A stretch of DNA of 22,500 nt from Neocallimastix lanati (nom. inval.) (Eukaryota > Neocallimastigomycota > Neocallimastigomycetes > Neocallimastigales > Neocallimastigaceae), in the NCBI GenBank assembly GCA_016946835.1, contig JACVTC010000096.1, positions 282,501 to 305,000 of the forward strand. Direction: 5' to 3'. Every line of letters begins with the position of its first letter. Position 1 is the stretch's first letter. The translations under genes were made by a program, and so were the position numbers. This document shows positions 1 to 9,158 of this stretch, in pieces. Below the pieces are notes generated by a model that was not told the origin of the DNA, ran no database searches, and worked only from the letters and a program-made list of their open reading frames with translations.

Positions 1-169
1 TTTTTTTTTTTTTTTTTTTTTTGATAATAAATAATTTTTTAACAATTATAAATAATAATAATAATTTTAATAAGTATTTATTTTTTTAATTTTTTATTTT
101 TTCCTTTTTTTTTTTTTAAAAAAAAAAAATAAAAAAAAAAAAAAAAAAAAAGGTAAAAGGAAAACTAAC

Positions 170-1362
170 TTATCAGTAAACATTTTATTAGAACCGGTCA
201 TAACAATTCTAGAATTATTGATAGCTTGTAGTGTATGAACTAAAATTATATTATTACCAGTGACTAATGGTGCCTTTGTGACAGCAGTTTCATCCCAAGA
301 GTAAGCAGCTGGACCAGCAACTAAGACTGGCTTAGCATATGGATTCTTACCATTCGATTTGATGGCAGTACCAGAGTATAGGACTGGTGCTTCAAGTTTA
401 TCTAATGAAATAGGATAGTCTAATTCTTCAATTGCAAGAACATTTGGAGTGGTCCCGTTGTGAGCAAAATTATCAATGACATTAAAGCCAGATTCATCAA
501 CAGTAGCACCAAATTCATATAATAAATCTTCAATTGCATTTCCAGTGTTTTCATTGGCAGTAAGTAAAATGTTACCACCTTTATCAATAAAATTAATGAA
601 TTGTTTGGCATTGACATCATTTTCATAGTCTTCACAAATATTAAAATATGAATTTAAATTTTTTAAGTATAACAAAATAAATTTTTAATATTGAAATTTC
701 ATTAAAAAAACGTAATAAATTAATATTGAATTTTTTTTTTTACTTTATTTTTTTTTTTTTTTTTTATATTATATATATATATATATATAAAAATTTATAA
801 ACGTACAATGAGTTTCTGGTGCTAATAATATTAAATGATCATATAAACTTTCTTCATATTTAATAATTTCAAGATTTTTTTCGTCAGTAGCAGAAACGTA
901 GGTAAGATCAAATCCTCTGTCTAATTATTATATACAGTAATACATTTCATATTTTATAATTATTATATATATATATTTATAAAAAAAAAAATAAATAAAA
1001 TAAAATATTTATTATTTATTAATAATATAAATAAACAATATTCACTATAGTATTTTATTCTATTATCTATTTTGATGTATTATTTTATTTTTAGTAACTA
1101 TTTAATTATTATTATTATTATCATTACTATTATTTAAATATATTAAATTAATATAATATTCTGTTATTAAATATTATTATAAATTTATTATATAAACTCT
1201 TATTATTATACCTTCAAGACTTTTGAAAAAGATAGAATAATTTTTTTTTTCTTCTAATTTATCTAATATGACTAAAATTCTATCTCCTTTTAAGGAATTT
1301 GATTTTGCAAAAATAAGAAATGCGAATTGTAATATTAAAGTAAATAGAAATAAAGTTTTCAT
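170..1362 (-). CDS. WBP1: OST48/WBP1 subunit of oligosaccharyltransferase, 5' part (three exons, gene continues past the left edge)
   Basis: Exons on the minus strand are 1362-1212, 920-807 and 629-170, and phases match at both junctions. The 241 visible residues compare with about 430-460 in the family, so roughly the N-terminal half is present. Residues 1-19 form a signal peptide (MKTLFLF...FA). GDRILVILDKLEEKKNYSIFFKSLE, spanning residues 26-50, and DRGFDLTY straight after it match the start of the luminal OST48 domain. YDHLILLAP, the FIDKGGNILL strand and LQAINNSRIVMTGS are further family signatures. OST48 is a non-catalytic ER-membrane subunit of the complex that transfers glycan to Asn-X-Ser/Thr; the C-terminal membrane anchor lies off the window. 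Donors are GTATAA, GTACGT and GTTAGT, the last at 169. The open frame past 170 is only poly-Phe/Lys from a homopolymer, so I end the exon there; positions 1-169 are then intron. Identification is firm; the exact last donor is less certain. Confidence 0.9.
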
Positions 1363-1557
1363 GTTGACAAATCTTTTTTATTTTCTCTTATATTTAAAAA
1401 ATGATAATTAAATTAAAATGCTTCAATATGATTTTCTTTTTAAATTATTTCTATAAGCTCCCTTTTATTTATTTAAGTGTATTTTCCTTTGGTTAGAATG
1501 GATTATCTTTTTTTAATTAGTACCTTTATTATCCTTGAATTTATTGTTTTTATTTCT

Positions 1558-1594
<37 letters not shown>

Positions 1595-2422
1595 GATATA
1601 AAAAAATATATATATATTCCTTTGGGTAAAAAAAAAATAAATAAATAGTAAAATAATAATTATATTTATATTTTTCAATATACAAATATAAATAATAATT
1701 TTTTTTTTTTTTAAAAAAAAAAAAAGGAAATGTAAAGTAAAAATTTAAAATAAAAACTAAATATATTTCTCTATTTTCTATTAAAACTTGTATTAAAAAA
1801 AAATAAAATTAAATTAAATTAAATTAAACTATTTAACTTCTTTTTCTATATTATACTTCAATTTATTTTTATTATTGTTTCTTATTTCAATTATTGAGTT
1901 TCATTTAATTTAATTTTATTTTTTACTTTTTTTTTTTTCCTTTAATTTTTTTTTTTTTTTAATTTTACTTTCTTTAATTATAATAAAAAAATATATATTA
2001 TATTAAAAAAATAATTTAGAATATATAAATTTTATTAAATATTAATAAATATTAATAATAATTAAAAGACTTTTTTATTTTTATTTTAATTTATTTTTAT
2101 TGGACTAAATATATAATTAAATTTTTAATAAAATATAATAAAATATACTTAAATCTAAAGTTTTGTTTTTTTAAAAAAAAAATTAAAAAAAATAAAAAAA
2201 AAAAAGAAATTTTGGATTTAAATAAACTTAATGATTTAATGACAAATGACTTTAAATGTTATATTTATTAATTATTTATATTTTTATAATAAATGATATT
2301 ATATTATGTATTGAAATAATTAAAAAATTAAAATAAAAAAAAATAAATAAAAATAAAAAAAAAATATAAAAAATAAAATTAAATAAATATAAAAATACAA
2401 AGCAATAAATAATAAAAATATA

Positions 2423-2426
<4 letters not shown>

Positions 2427-2462
<36 letters not shown>
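2427..2462. repeat. Poly-T tract (36 T)
   Basis: An uninterrupted run of 36 T, one of many long homopolymers that characterise this genome. Confidence 0.95.
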
Positions 2463-2463
<1 letters not shown>

Positions 2464-2844
2464 AATTACAAAGTTTTAATAACAAAGTTGAAGAGAAGAA
2501 ATTATTAAATCAATAGAAAATGAAATAAATTATGTTAATATGTTCAATCGTTTATTATTAAGAGATATCTCTTGCTTTAGTTTAATAACTAATAAAACTA
2601 TATCCTTTAACTCAAGATATAAAACATTCATTGTATTTCTTTAATAGGCAAAACAAGATCTTGAAATAATAATAATGGATGAAATTGTAAAAAAAAAATT
2701 AGAAAGTTATCGTACTTTTCGAAATATTTTTGAAAGATAAATCCTACATATTTAAATAAATTTCAAAAAAACTATTTATTGCCATTCTATTTTTTAATAT
2801 TAGTTGATATTTCTTGAATTCTATGAACAGTTTTATAAATAATT

Positions 2845-2898
2845 GAAAATGAAAATGAAAATGAAAATGAAAATGAAAATGAAAATGAAAATGAAAAT
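2845..2898. repeat. (GAAAAT)9 microsatellite
   Basis: Nine perfect tandem copies of the hexamer GAAAAT. In one frame it reads as alternating Met-Lys, which produces a spurious open frame; no real coding role is visible. Confidence 0.95.
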
Positions 2899-3273
2899 GA
2901 ATATATATTTATTTCTTTTTCTTTTTTCTTTATCGTCTAGAATGTTTTTTTATTTTTATTTTTATTTTATTTTATTATTTCTTTTTTTTTTTTTTTCTTG
3001 GATGTTACTGATAGACTTCTTCTGTTAATGATGAAAGGGATAAAGGTCAACAAAGGTCATAATTTAACCCCTGAGAAAAAAAAATAATAATTTTATCAGA
3101 TTACTTCTAATCCAAGTAATACATTTTATTTATTATTATCATCATATTCTCTTACTTTTTTTTTTTTACTTTATCAAATATTATGACTACCAAAACTAAA
3201 AAAATTAATTGTATCAATTAATAATCAAATGAAGATAAAATTACTATCACAAACAATTAACAAGGTTTTTACT

Positions 3274-3310
<37 letters not shown>

Positions 3311-3595
3311 AAAAAGAAAAAAAAAAATATAAAATTATATATTTATTTATATAACTGACATTATAATATTAAATATTTACTTATTATTGAATTATTACTT
3401 AGTAATTTACACCTTTTTATGTAATATATTTTTTAATTTATAATATAACTTATTTATACCCACAACAACACCATTTAATTTATATAAAAAAAAATATTTA
3501 GTTAAAGATATTTTTATATTAAAATTTTAATTGCAAATTTAAATTTATTTATTTATTTATTTTTTTAATTATTATTATTATTACTTTTTTTCTTT

Positions 3596-3627
<32 letters not shown>

Positions 3628-4139
3628 TTATAATGAATATATTAAAAAGTAAAAAACATTTATTTTATAAATTTTATAAAATTTATTTCTGTTAATACTT
3701 TATATATTTATACTTTTATATTTTTCTAAATGTATTTATGCTGATATTTTATATATTCAATAATTATATATTTATAATTATTATTTATATATTATCTATT
3801 TTATTAAGAATTTTTAAATTATTTCGTTCATTGTTTGTTTGAATTAAGGTCTATATATATATATATATATTTTTCTCTCTCTTTATTTTCAATTCAAATT
3901 AAATAATCGAATATTAATTGAAATTTTAGAGTTTATTCGAAGGAAAAACTTAATTATTGAATATTTCTTTTATATTTTATTTTAAAAATACCAAAATCCA
4001 TAATATAAAAAAGTTTACGCATTTTTTTATGTTTATTTAATTAAATATATAAAATTTCGGGGAAAAAAAAAATTATTGAATGATAAAAATATATATATAT
4101 TTATAAATAATTATGATTTGAAATTCATTATTAAATTGT

Positions 4140-4583
4140 TTAATTTTCTTTGAGTTGTTCTTCAGTTTCTTCTTTAATTGTTTGGTTTTCCTTTTGAGCA
4201 TCTTCATATTGTTTTAACATAGCATCTAAAGAAGCATTAACCTTATCGAATTTAGCTTCTAAAATATCTAAAAGAGCACTAGTTTCATCCATTTGCTATT
4301 ATATTATATAATATTAATAGAAATCATAATAATAAAAAATATAAAATATAAAATAAATTTAAAATAAATAAATAAATAATTTCTTTACATTATTTTTTTT
4401 TAAACCTTAAAATATTATTATTTTAAAATAAATATTCTTTTTTTTTTTTTTTACTTTGTAATGACATACCTTATTCATAGAAGCAATATCTAATCTTCCA
4501 TTGGCATCATCAAAGTTTTCGACCTTTTTAATATCTTCTTGGAGCTTTTTAACCATAGCATCAATACTCATTTCGTTGGCCAT
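4140..4583 (-). CDS. Small acidic coiled-coil protein, 89 aa, two exons
   Basis: Exon 1 is 4583-4470 (38 codons, starting MANEMSIDAMVKKL) and exon 2 is 4295-4140 (51 codons, starting QMDETSALLDILEAKFDKV and ending EEQLKEN before TAA). The intron has a GTATGT donor and a TAG acceptor in phase 0. The whole protein is predicted helical: leucines and other hydrophobics recur in heptad-like spacing between about residues 8 and 75, and the tail is rich in Glu, Lys and Gln. There are no Cys, membrane segments or signal peptide. Size and character resemble small adaptor or tether subunits, or HSBP1-like trimeric coiled coils, but I see no diagnostic motif and give no function. It lies between two other minus-strand genes with wide spacers, so context adds nothing. 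The gene model is secure because composition, splice sites and phase agree. Confidence 0.85.
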
Positions 4584-4670
4584 TTTTTTTTATTTTATTA
4601 TTTCTTTTTTATTTAAACTAATTAAAGAAGAATTTTATTTTATTTTATTTTTATTAATTATTTTATCTTT

Positions 4671-4707
<37 letters not shown>

Positions 4708-5283
4708 AAAAGAAAAGAAAGCTGTCAATAAGTATTTATTTTATATTTTATTTTTTTTTTTTTTATATAATTTAATTGTTAATAAATTTTAATTAATTAA
4801 TAATATTATTTTTTATAATGATATAATTTAATATATATTTATTTATTTATTTATTTATTTTTTGTTTATTAATATTATTTATTATTTATTAATTTCCCCT
4901 TAACCCTTTCCATTTTTAATTAAAAAAAATAAAGAGCAATTGTATTTTTAATATATAACAATATATAATATTTATATTAAAAAACTTCAAATAGAATGAT
5001 GATTGGATAATAATTAAATTAATAATATATTATATGTATATTATCAACATATTATTAATCCATTGTAGAAAATAATTTTATTTTAAAAATTAAATAAATA
5101 AATAGATAGATAGATAAATAGATAAATTAATAATATAAAATAAATAAATATATATATATCTTTGATAAACTAAAATTTTTAATAATCACAAGTTAAATAA
5201 TAAAAATTAAATAATAAAGTTTTATAATAAAATCAAAAACAAAAAAAAAAAATAAAGGAAAAATTATTACTATTTTTAATTAA

Positions 5284-5440
5284 TTTGTGGCTTGAGAAAT
5301 AATAAGAGTTTTCGTCAACCATACCATTATTACCTGCCTGAGAGAGGAATTTCCTTACTTGTCCTCAGTAGCTAGAATCTCTTGTAACCCTTCAGGATAT
5401 TTTTCCTTAAACTTCATATCAATACCACTTACTTTTTACA
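5284..5440 (-). pseudogene. Degenerate coding relic, unassigned
   Basis: On the minus strand 5440-5358 reads KVSGIDMKFKEKYPEG then LQEILATEDK before a TAA at 5355-5357. Shifting frame by one base at that point gives RKFLSQAGNNGMVDENSYYF, continuing to about 5290. Both pieces have normal amino-acid composition and clearly higher G+C than the surrounding DNA. No start codon or good splice sites join them into a gene, so a frameshifted remnant is the simplest reading. I do not recognise the parent family. Confidence 0.35.
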
Positions 5441-5555
5441 TTAGCCTTATCTAATTACTTTATATAAAAATATATATATATTTTATATTTTCATTTATAC
5501 ATATATACATATATATATTTTCATAAAAGTATATGAATATTATATATATTATTTA

Positions 5556-5582
5556 TTTTTGTCATTACATATATGACAAAAA
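5556..5582. repeat. Perfect inverted repeat, 10 bp arms
   Basis: TTTTTGTCAT (5556-5565) and ATGACAAAAA (5573-5582) are exact reverse complements around a 7-nt loop. It is the first of three hairpins in a row. Confidence 0.85.
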
Positions 5583-5589
5583 ACTATTT

Positions 5590-5628
5590 TGACATTGTCT
5601 ATCTTTATATAATAGATAGACAATGTCA
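5590..5628. repeat. Perfect inverted repeat, 15 bp arms
   Basis: TGACATTGTCTATCT (5590-5604) and AGATAGACAATGTCA (5614-5628) are exact reverse complements around a 9-nt AT loop. The outer pentamer TGACA/TGTCA also occurs in the neighbouring hairpin at 5556-5582 and again at 5630-5634. Confidence 0.9.
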
Positions 5629-5788
5629 ATGTCAGCATATATATTTTATTAAATAATCAATAAAATGATATAAAATTATATTTAAATATTTAATTTTTCA
5701 TGAAAAAGAAATGATTACAAAAACTAATTGATAAAACTAAAAATCTCTTTAAATATACTTTTTAAAATAGGCTTACGCTATCTTTAAG

Positions 5789-5880
5789 AATTATCCCGGA
5801 AACCGTAAATGTTCATGGTATTTCAAAAATCAAAAATTTTTTAAGAATACCATAAGCATTTATAGTTACCTTGGATAATT
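5789..5880. repeat. Imperfect inverted repeat, about 34 bp arms
   Basis: The left arm 5789-5822 and right arm 5846-5880 match as reverse complements at about 28 of 34 positions with one gap. Both outer ends read AATTATCC/GGATAATT and both inner ends ATGGTATT/AATACCAT, around a 23-nt loop. Two of the mismatches are G-U compatible in RNA. Weaker symmetry seems to continue outward to about 5777 and 5893. Confidence 0.75.
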
Positions 5881-6335
5881 ATTGAAGAATATCCATTCTT
5901 TGATTCAATGAGAAATCCTAATGATTAACATAATACAATAATTATATATTATACTTAATGGTACACTATATATTTATAATATTTTCTTTTTCATGTACAA
6001 TATATAAAATATATCAGTATATATATATATATATATTTTCTTTATAATTAACAAATAATATTTTTACTAAAATACTATTAGTAACATAAAATTTGTATTA
6101 ATTTTAAATAATTAGAAAACGAATAAATTCGTTGAAAAACAAAATTTTTATATTATTTAAAAATGAAATTATTCTACTTATTATATTATATTTTATTTTA
6201 TAATATTATTTTTTTATTTTATTTCATTTTATTTTATTATATGTTATTGTGATTATGTTATATTTCATAATATTATTTTTTATTTTATTTTATTTTATTT
6301 TTGATTTTTATTTTATTTTATATATATAAATATTT

Positions 6336-6369
<34 letters not shown>

Positions 6370-6992
6370 TTTAAACGATGAATTAATGTTTATTTTTCTA
6401 TAAATATTTAATTTATAAAGATGTTTTTCTATTGATTAATATTTTTTTTTTTTTTAAAATATAAATTAGTATTTTTTTTTTTTTTTAAAGTAAAACAAAA
6501 ACCTATTTTACTGATACAGTTATATAATATTATTTAAATATGATAATAAATATTACGATATATAATTTATTTTCATATTTAATTTTTAAACTTTTTTTTT
6601 TTTTAAAAAAAAAAAAAAATTAAAAAAAAAAAATAAAATAAAAATAAAATAATAATAATAATAATAATAATAAATTATAATAAATTAATAAATAATTTAA
6701 AAAGTAATTATATGCTTTAAAAAGAAAAAAAAATATATATATTTATATCTATATAAATAAAAATATATATAAATATAAATTATAAAAACAAAAATACAAA
6801 ATTATATATTGATAATAGTATATAAATATATATATCTATATACTAATAACTGATAAAAAATATTTTATATATATATGCTTTTTTTTTTTTTTTTTTTGTT
6901 TTTGTTTTTGTTTTTTTTTTTTGTGTTTTAGTTTTTGTTTTTATTGTTATTATTGATGGTTTTATTGTATTATATTATTTCAATAATTTCTA

Positions 6993-8544
6993 TTATGATA
7001 GGTTACCATTTGATTTGATAAGTAATAAACTATTATTTGAAGAACGTCTTGATTTACTTGATGATTTTTCTATTTGAATAATATTTTTTATATATTATGT
7101 ATAAAGAGGTATAAAAATAGGTTGATTATTAAATTTAAAATTTTTAATTGATTTTTAATTATGAAAAAACAATCATTTATTAAATATATATATATATATA
7201 AACTTACGGAGCAATAGATTATCTACTGAACTACTATTTTTTGTTCTATTTCAAAAAAACAAAATAAATAAAATATATTCATATTAGTATACTAATTTTT
7301 AATTTTTTTTTTTTTAATTTTCTTTTTGTTTTATTTTTTAATTATTCTTTTTTTTTTTTTTTATTTGATATTTGTTTTATTTTTTAATATAATTATTATC
7401 TTTTTTTATTTTATTTTATTTTATTTTATTTTATTTTATTTTTATTTTTGTTTTTTTTATTTTATTTTGTTTCATTTTTATTTTTTATTTTTTATTTCTT
7501 ATATGTGTTTTATTTTATTTTATTTTATTTTATTTTATTTTATTTTATTTTATTTTTTTTTTATTTTGATTAAATGTTTATGTTGAATCTTAAATTAAAA
7601 ATCATAATATATTATTTACCTAAATATCTTTTTAAGCCAATGTTTCATACTACTATTATCCTCTGATAGATAAATAAGTTGTTTTAATTCTAAAAATCCG
7701 TTATATACACCCTTTAATTTTAAATATATATATATATTTATAATTTATAAATAAATTTATAATTTTTTATTGATAATAAAAAAAAAATTTTTTTTTGTAT
7801 GTTAATATTATTAAAATTTAATTATTTAATGTTAAAACTATTATTTTTATTTTTAATTTTTAATTTTTGTTTGCTTATTTTATTTTTTGCTTTAGATTAT
7901 ACATACTTCACATTCTTCTTTTGGCATTATATTTGTTTTAGATTCAATTTCTTTTTCCAGTAAATGAATATTTTTAGATAAAAAATTCATTATATCCTTT
8001 ACTTCTGCTTCATAGTCCTTTTTTATTTCAGTTGGATTAATACTATTTTTTGAAGAGTCAAAGTCGGTAGAAACCCGTTTTATCCTCATAGATCCTACTT
8101 TAAGATTTTGTTTATGAAAAATAGATCCTTTTGAACCTACTATATAGTCCTTACTTTTTGCCGTTTTTTCTTTTGGTGATAAATGACCAAAACTAGAACT
8201 GATTGAATCATTATTTAAGATGGGCATGGAACTGAAATTAAATCCATCCTCATAATTAGTTTTTTTACGATGACTACCCTTCTTTTTTGATGAAAATATT
8301 GAATCGCTTTTAGGTTTACTTTTTTCTTCCTTGAGAAGTTTCTCTGAAGACGTATTGGGCTCTATAATATTTAAACTTGAATATGATGAATTTTCAGAAT
8401 TATATTCATTCTTATTTTTATCTTTTCTATTCGATATTGTATCATAATCATATTCTTTTTTAGATTTCGGTGATAAAAGTAATGAATTAGGATTGATATC
8501 ATTTCCAACTATGACATTAATTGGACTAATTACACCATTTTCAT

Positions 8545-8580
<36 letters not shown>

Positions 8581-8727
8581 AGTTAATTATTTATTTATAT
8601 AAAGATATTTAACATTAGTTATAGATATAATTATTTTTTTTTTAATAATATAAAAAAGAAAAATATATATTATTAATAAGATATAATAAAAAACTTGGAT
8701 ATTGATAAAAAAAATTTTATTTTTATT

Positions 8728-8777
<50 letters not shown>

Positions 8778-9127
8778 TAATAAAAATGTAATTTATTTAA
8801 TTTATGTATTATATTTTTTATTACTTCATTATATTGCATAGCCCATTGTAAAAATTCTTTTGTTTCTTCTCTGTGAACTTGAAGAAATGGATTTAAATAT
8901 TCCATATATTTTTCTTTTCCACCAAAATTGACATTATTACATAGTGCTGATAATACTTTACCACAAATAATTAGACTTTTTCTTTCAGTGACAGTAATTT
9001 TATTACTTGTTAAACCAAAATTTTCAGGAGAAGTAATAGCTATATAAATAAAATTTATTATAATTTATTAATTATTATTAATTATTAATTATTATTATTA
9101 TTAATTAATTAATTAATTAATTAATGA

Positions 9128-9158
<31 letters not shown>

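Larger units (their letters stand above)
2204..3085 (+). pseudogene. Scattered coding-like patches, possible decayed or unrecognised gene
   Basis: Three patches read like protein on the plus strand. The first is about 2208-2258 (ILDLNKLNDLMTNDFK). The second is 2494-2740, where EEIIKSIENEINY and AKQDLEIIIMDEIV...FRNIFER share one frame but are separated by adjacent in-frame TAA and TAG stops at 2642-2647. The third is 3001-3075 (DVTDRLLLLMMKGIKVNKGH). A GT at 2534 and an AG at 2646-2647 would give a phase-0 intron of 114 nt that removes the stops, but I could not join the first patch in phase or find a convincing start. I recognise no family. It may be a decayed gene, a real small gene with introns I cannot place, or chance in AT-rich DNA. 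Confidence 0.25.
1363..4139. other. Gene-poor AT-rich spacer between OST48 and the coiled-coil gene
   Basis: This stretch contains the 5' flank of OST48 on its left and the 3' flank of the small coiled-coil gene on its right. It is mostly homopolymers (T runs near 1559-1592 and 2427-2462, an A run near 3269-3308) and simple AT repeats. Slightly higher-complexity patches occur on the plus strand between about 2204 and 3085 and are listed separately. No complete gene could be built here. Confidence 0.7.
4584..6992. other. AT-rich spacer with hairpins and one coding relic
   Basis: Apart from the relic near 5290-5440 and the inverted repeats at 5556-5582, 5590-5628 and 5789-5880 (listed separately), I see only microsatellites and homopolymers: a GATA/TAAA run near 5097-5128, TATTTT-rich DNA near 6190-6320 and an AAT run near 6650-6672. 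The left end is the 5' flank of the coiled-coil gene and the right end the 3' flank of the RasGAP gene. Confidence 0.65.

Noticed and set aside
94-169. Open frame continuing the OST48 exon to a poly-Phe/Lys tail
   Set aside because: The tail is translated homopolymer (T/A runs) and has no family similarity; a GTTAGT donor at 169 ends the conserved sequence.
2633-2647. A 15-nt GTA...TAG sequence that would be a tiny intron of the heterotrich-ciliate type
   Set aside because: The other introns here are 110 nt or longer, and such a string is expected by chance in AT-rich DNA.
2492-3031. A 180-codon plus-strand frame closed by TGA and interrupted only by TAA and TAG, suggesting a ciliate-type genetic code or ciliate DNA
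   Set aside because: Few TGAs are expected in a stretch this AT-rich, so their absence is weak evidence, and genes on both sides use TAA as a normal stop.
4140-4583. HSBP1 (heat shock factor binding protein) identity for the small coiled-coil gene
   Set aside because: Size and helical character fit, but the conserved HSBP1 core motif is not visible, so no symbol was given.
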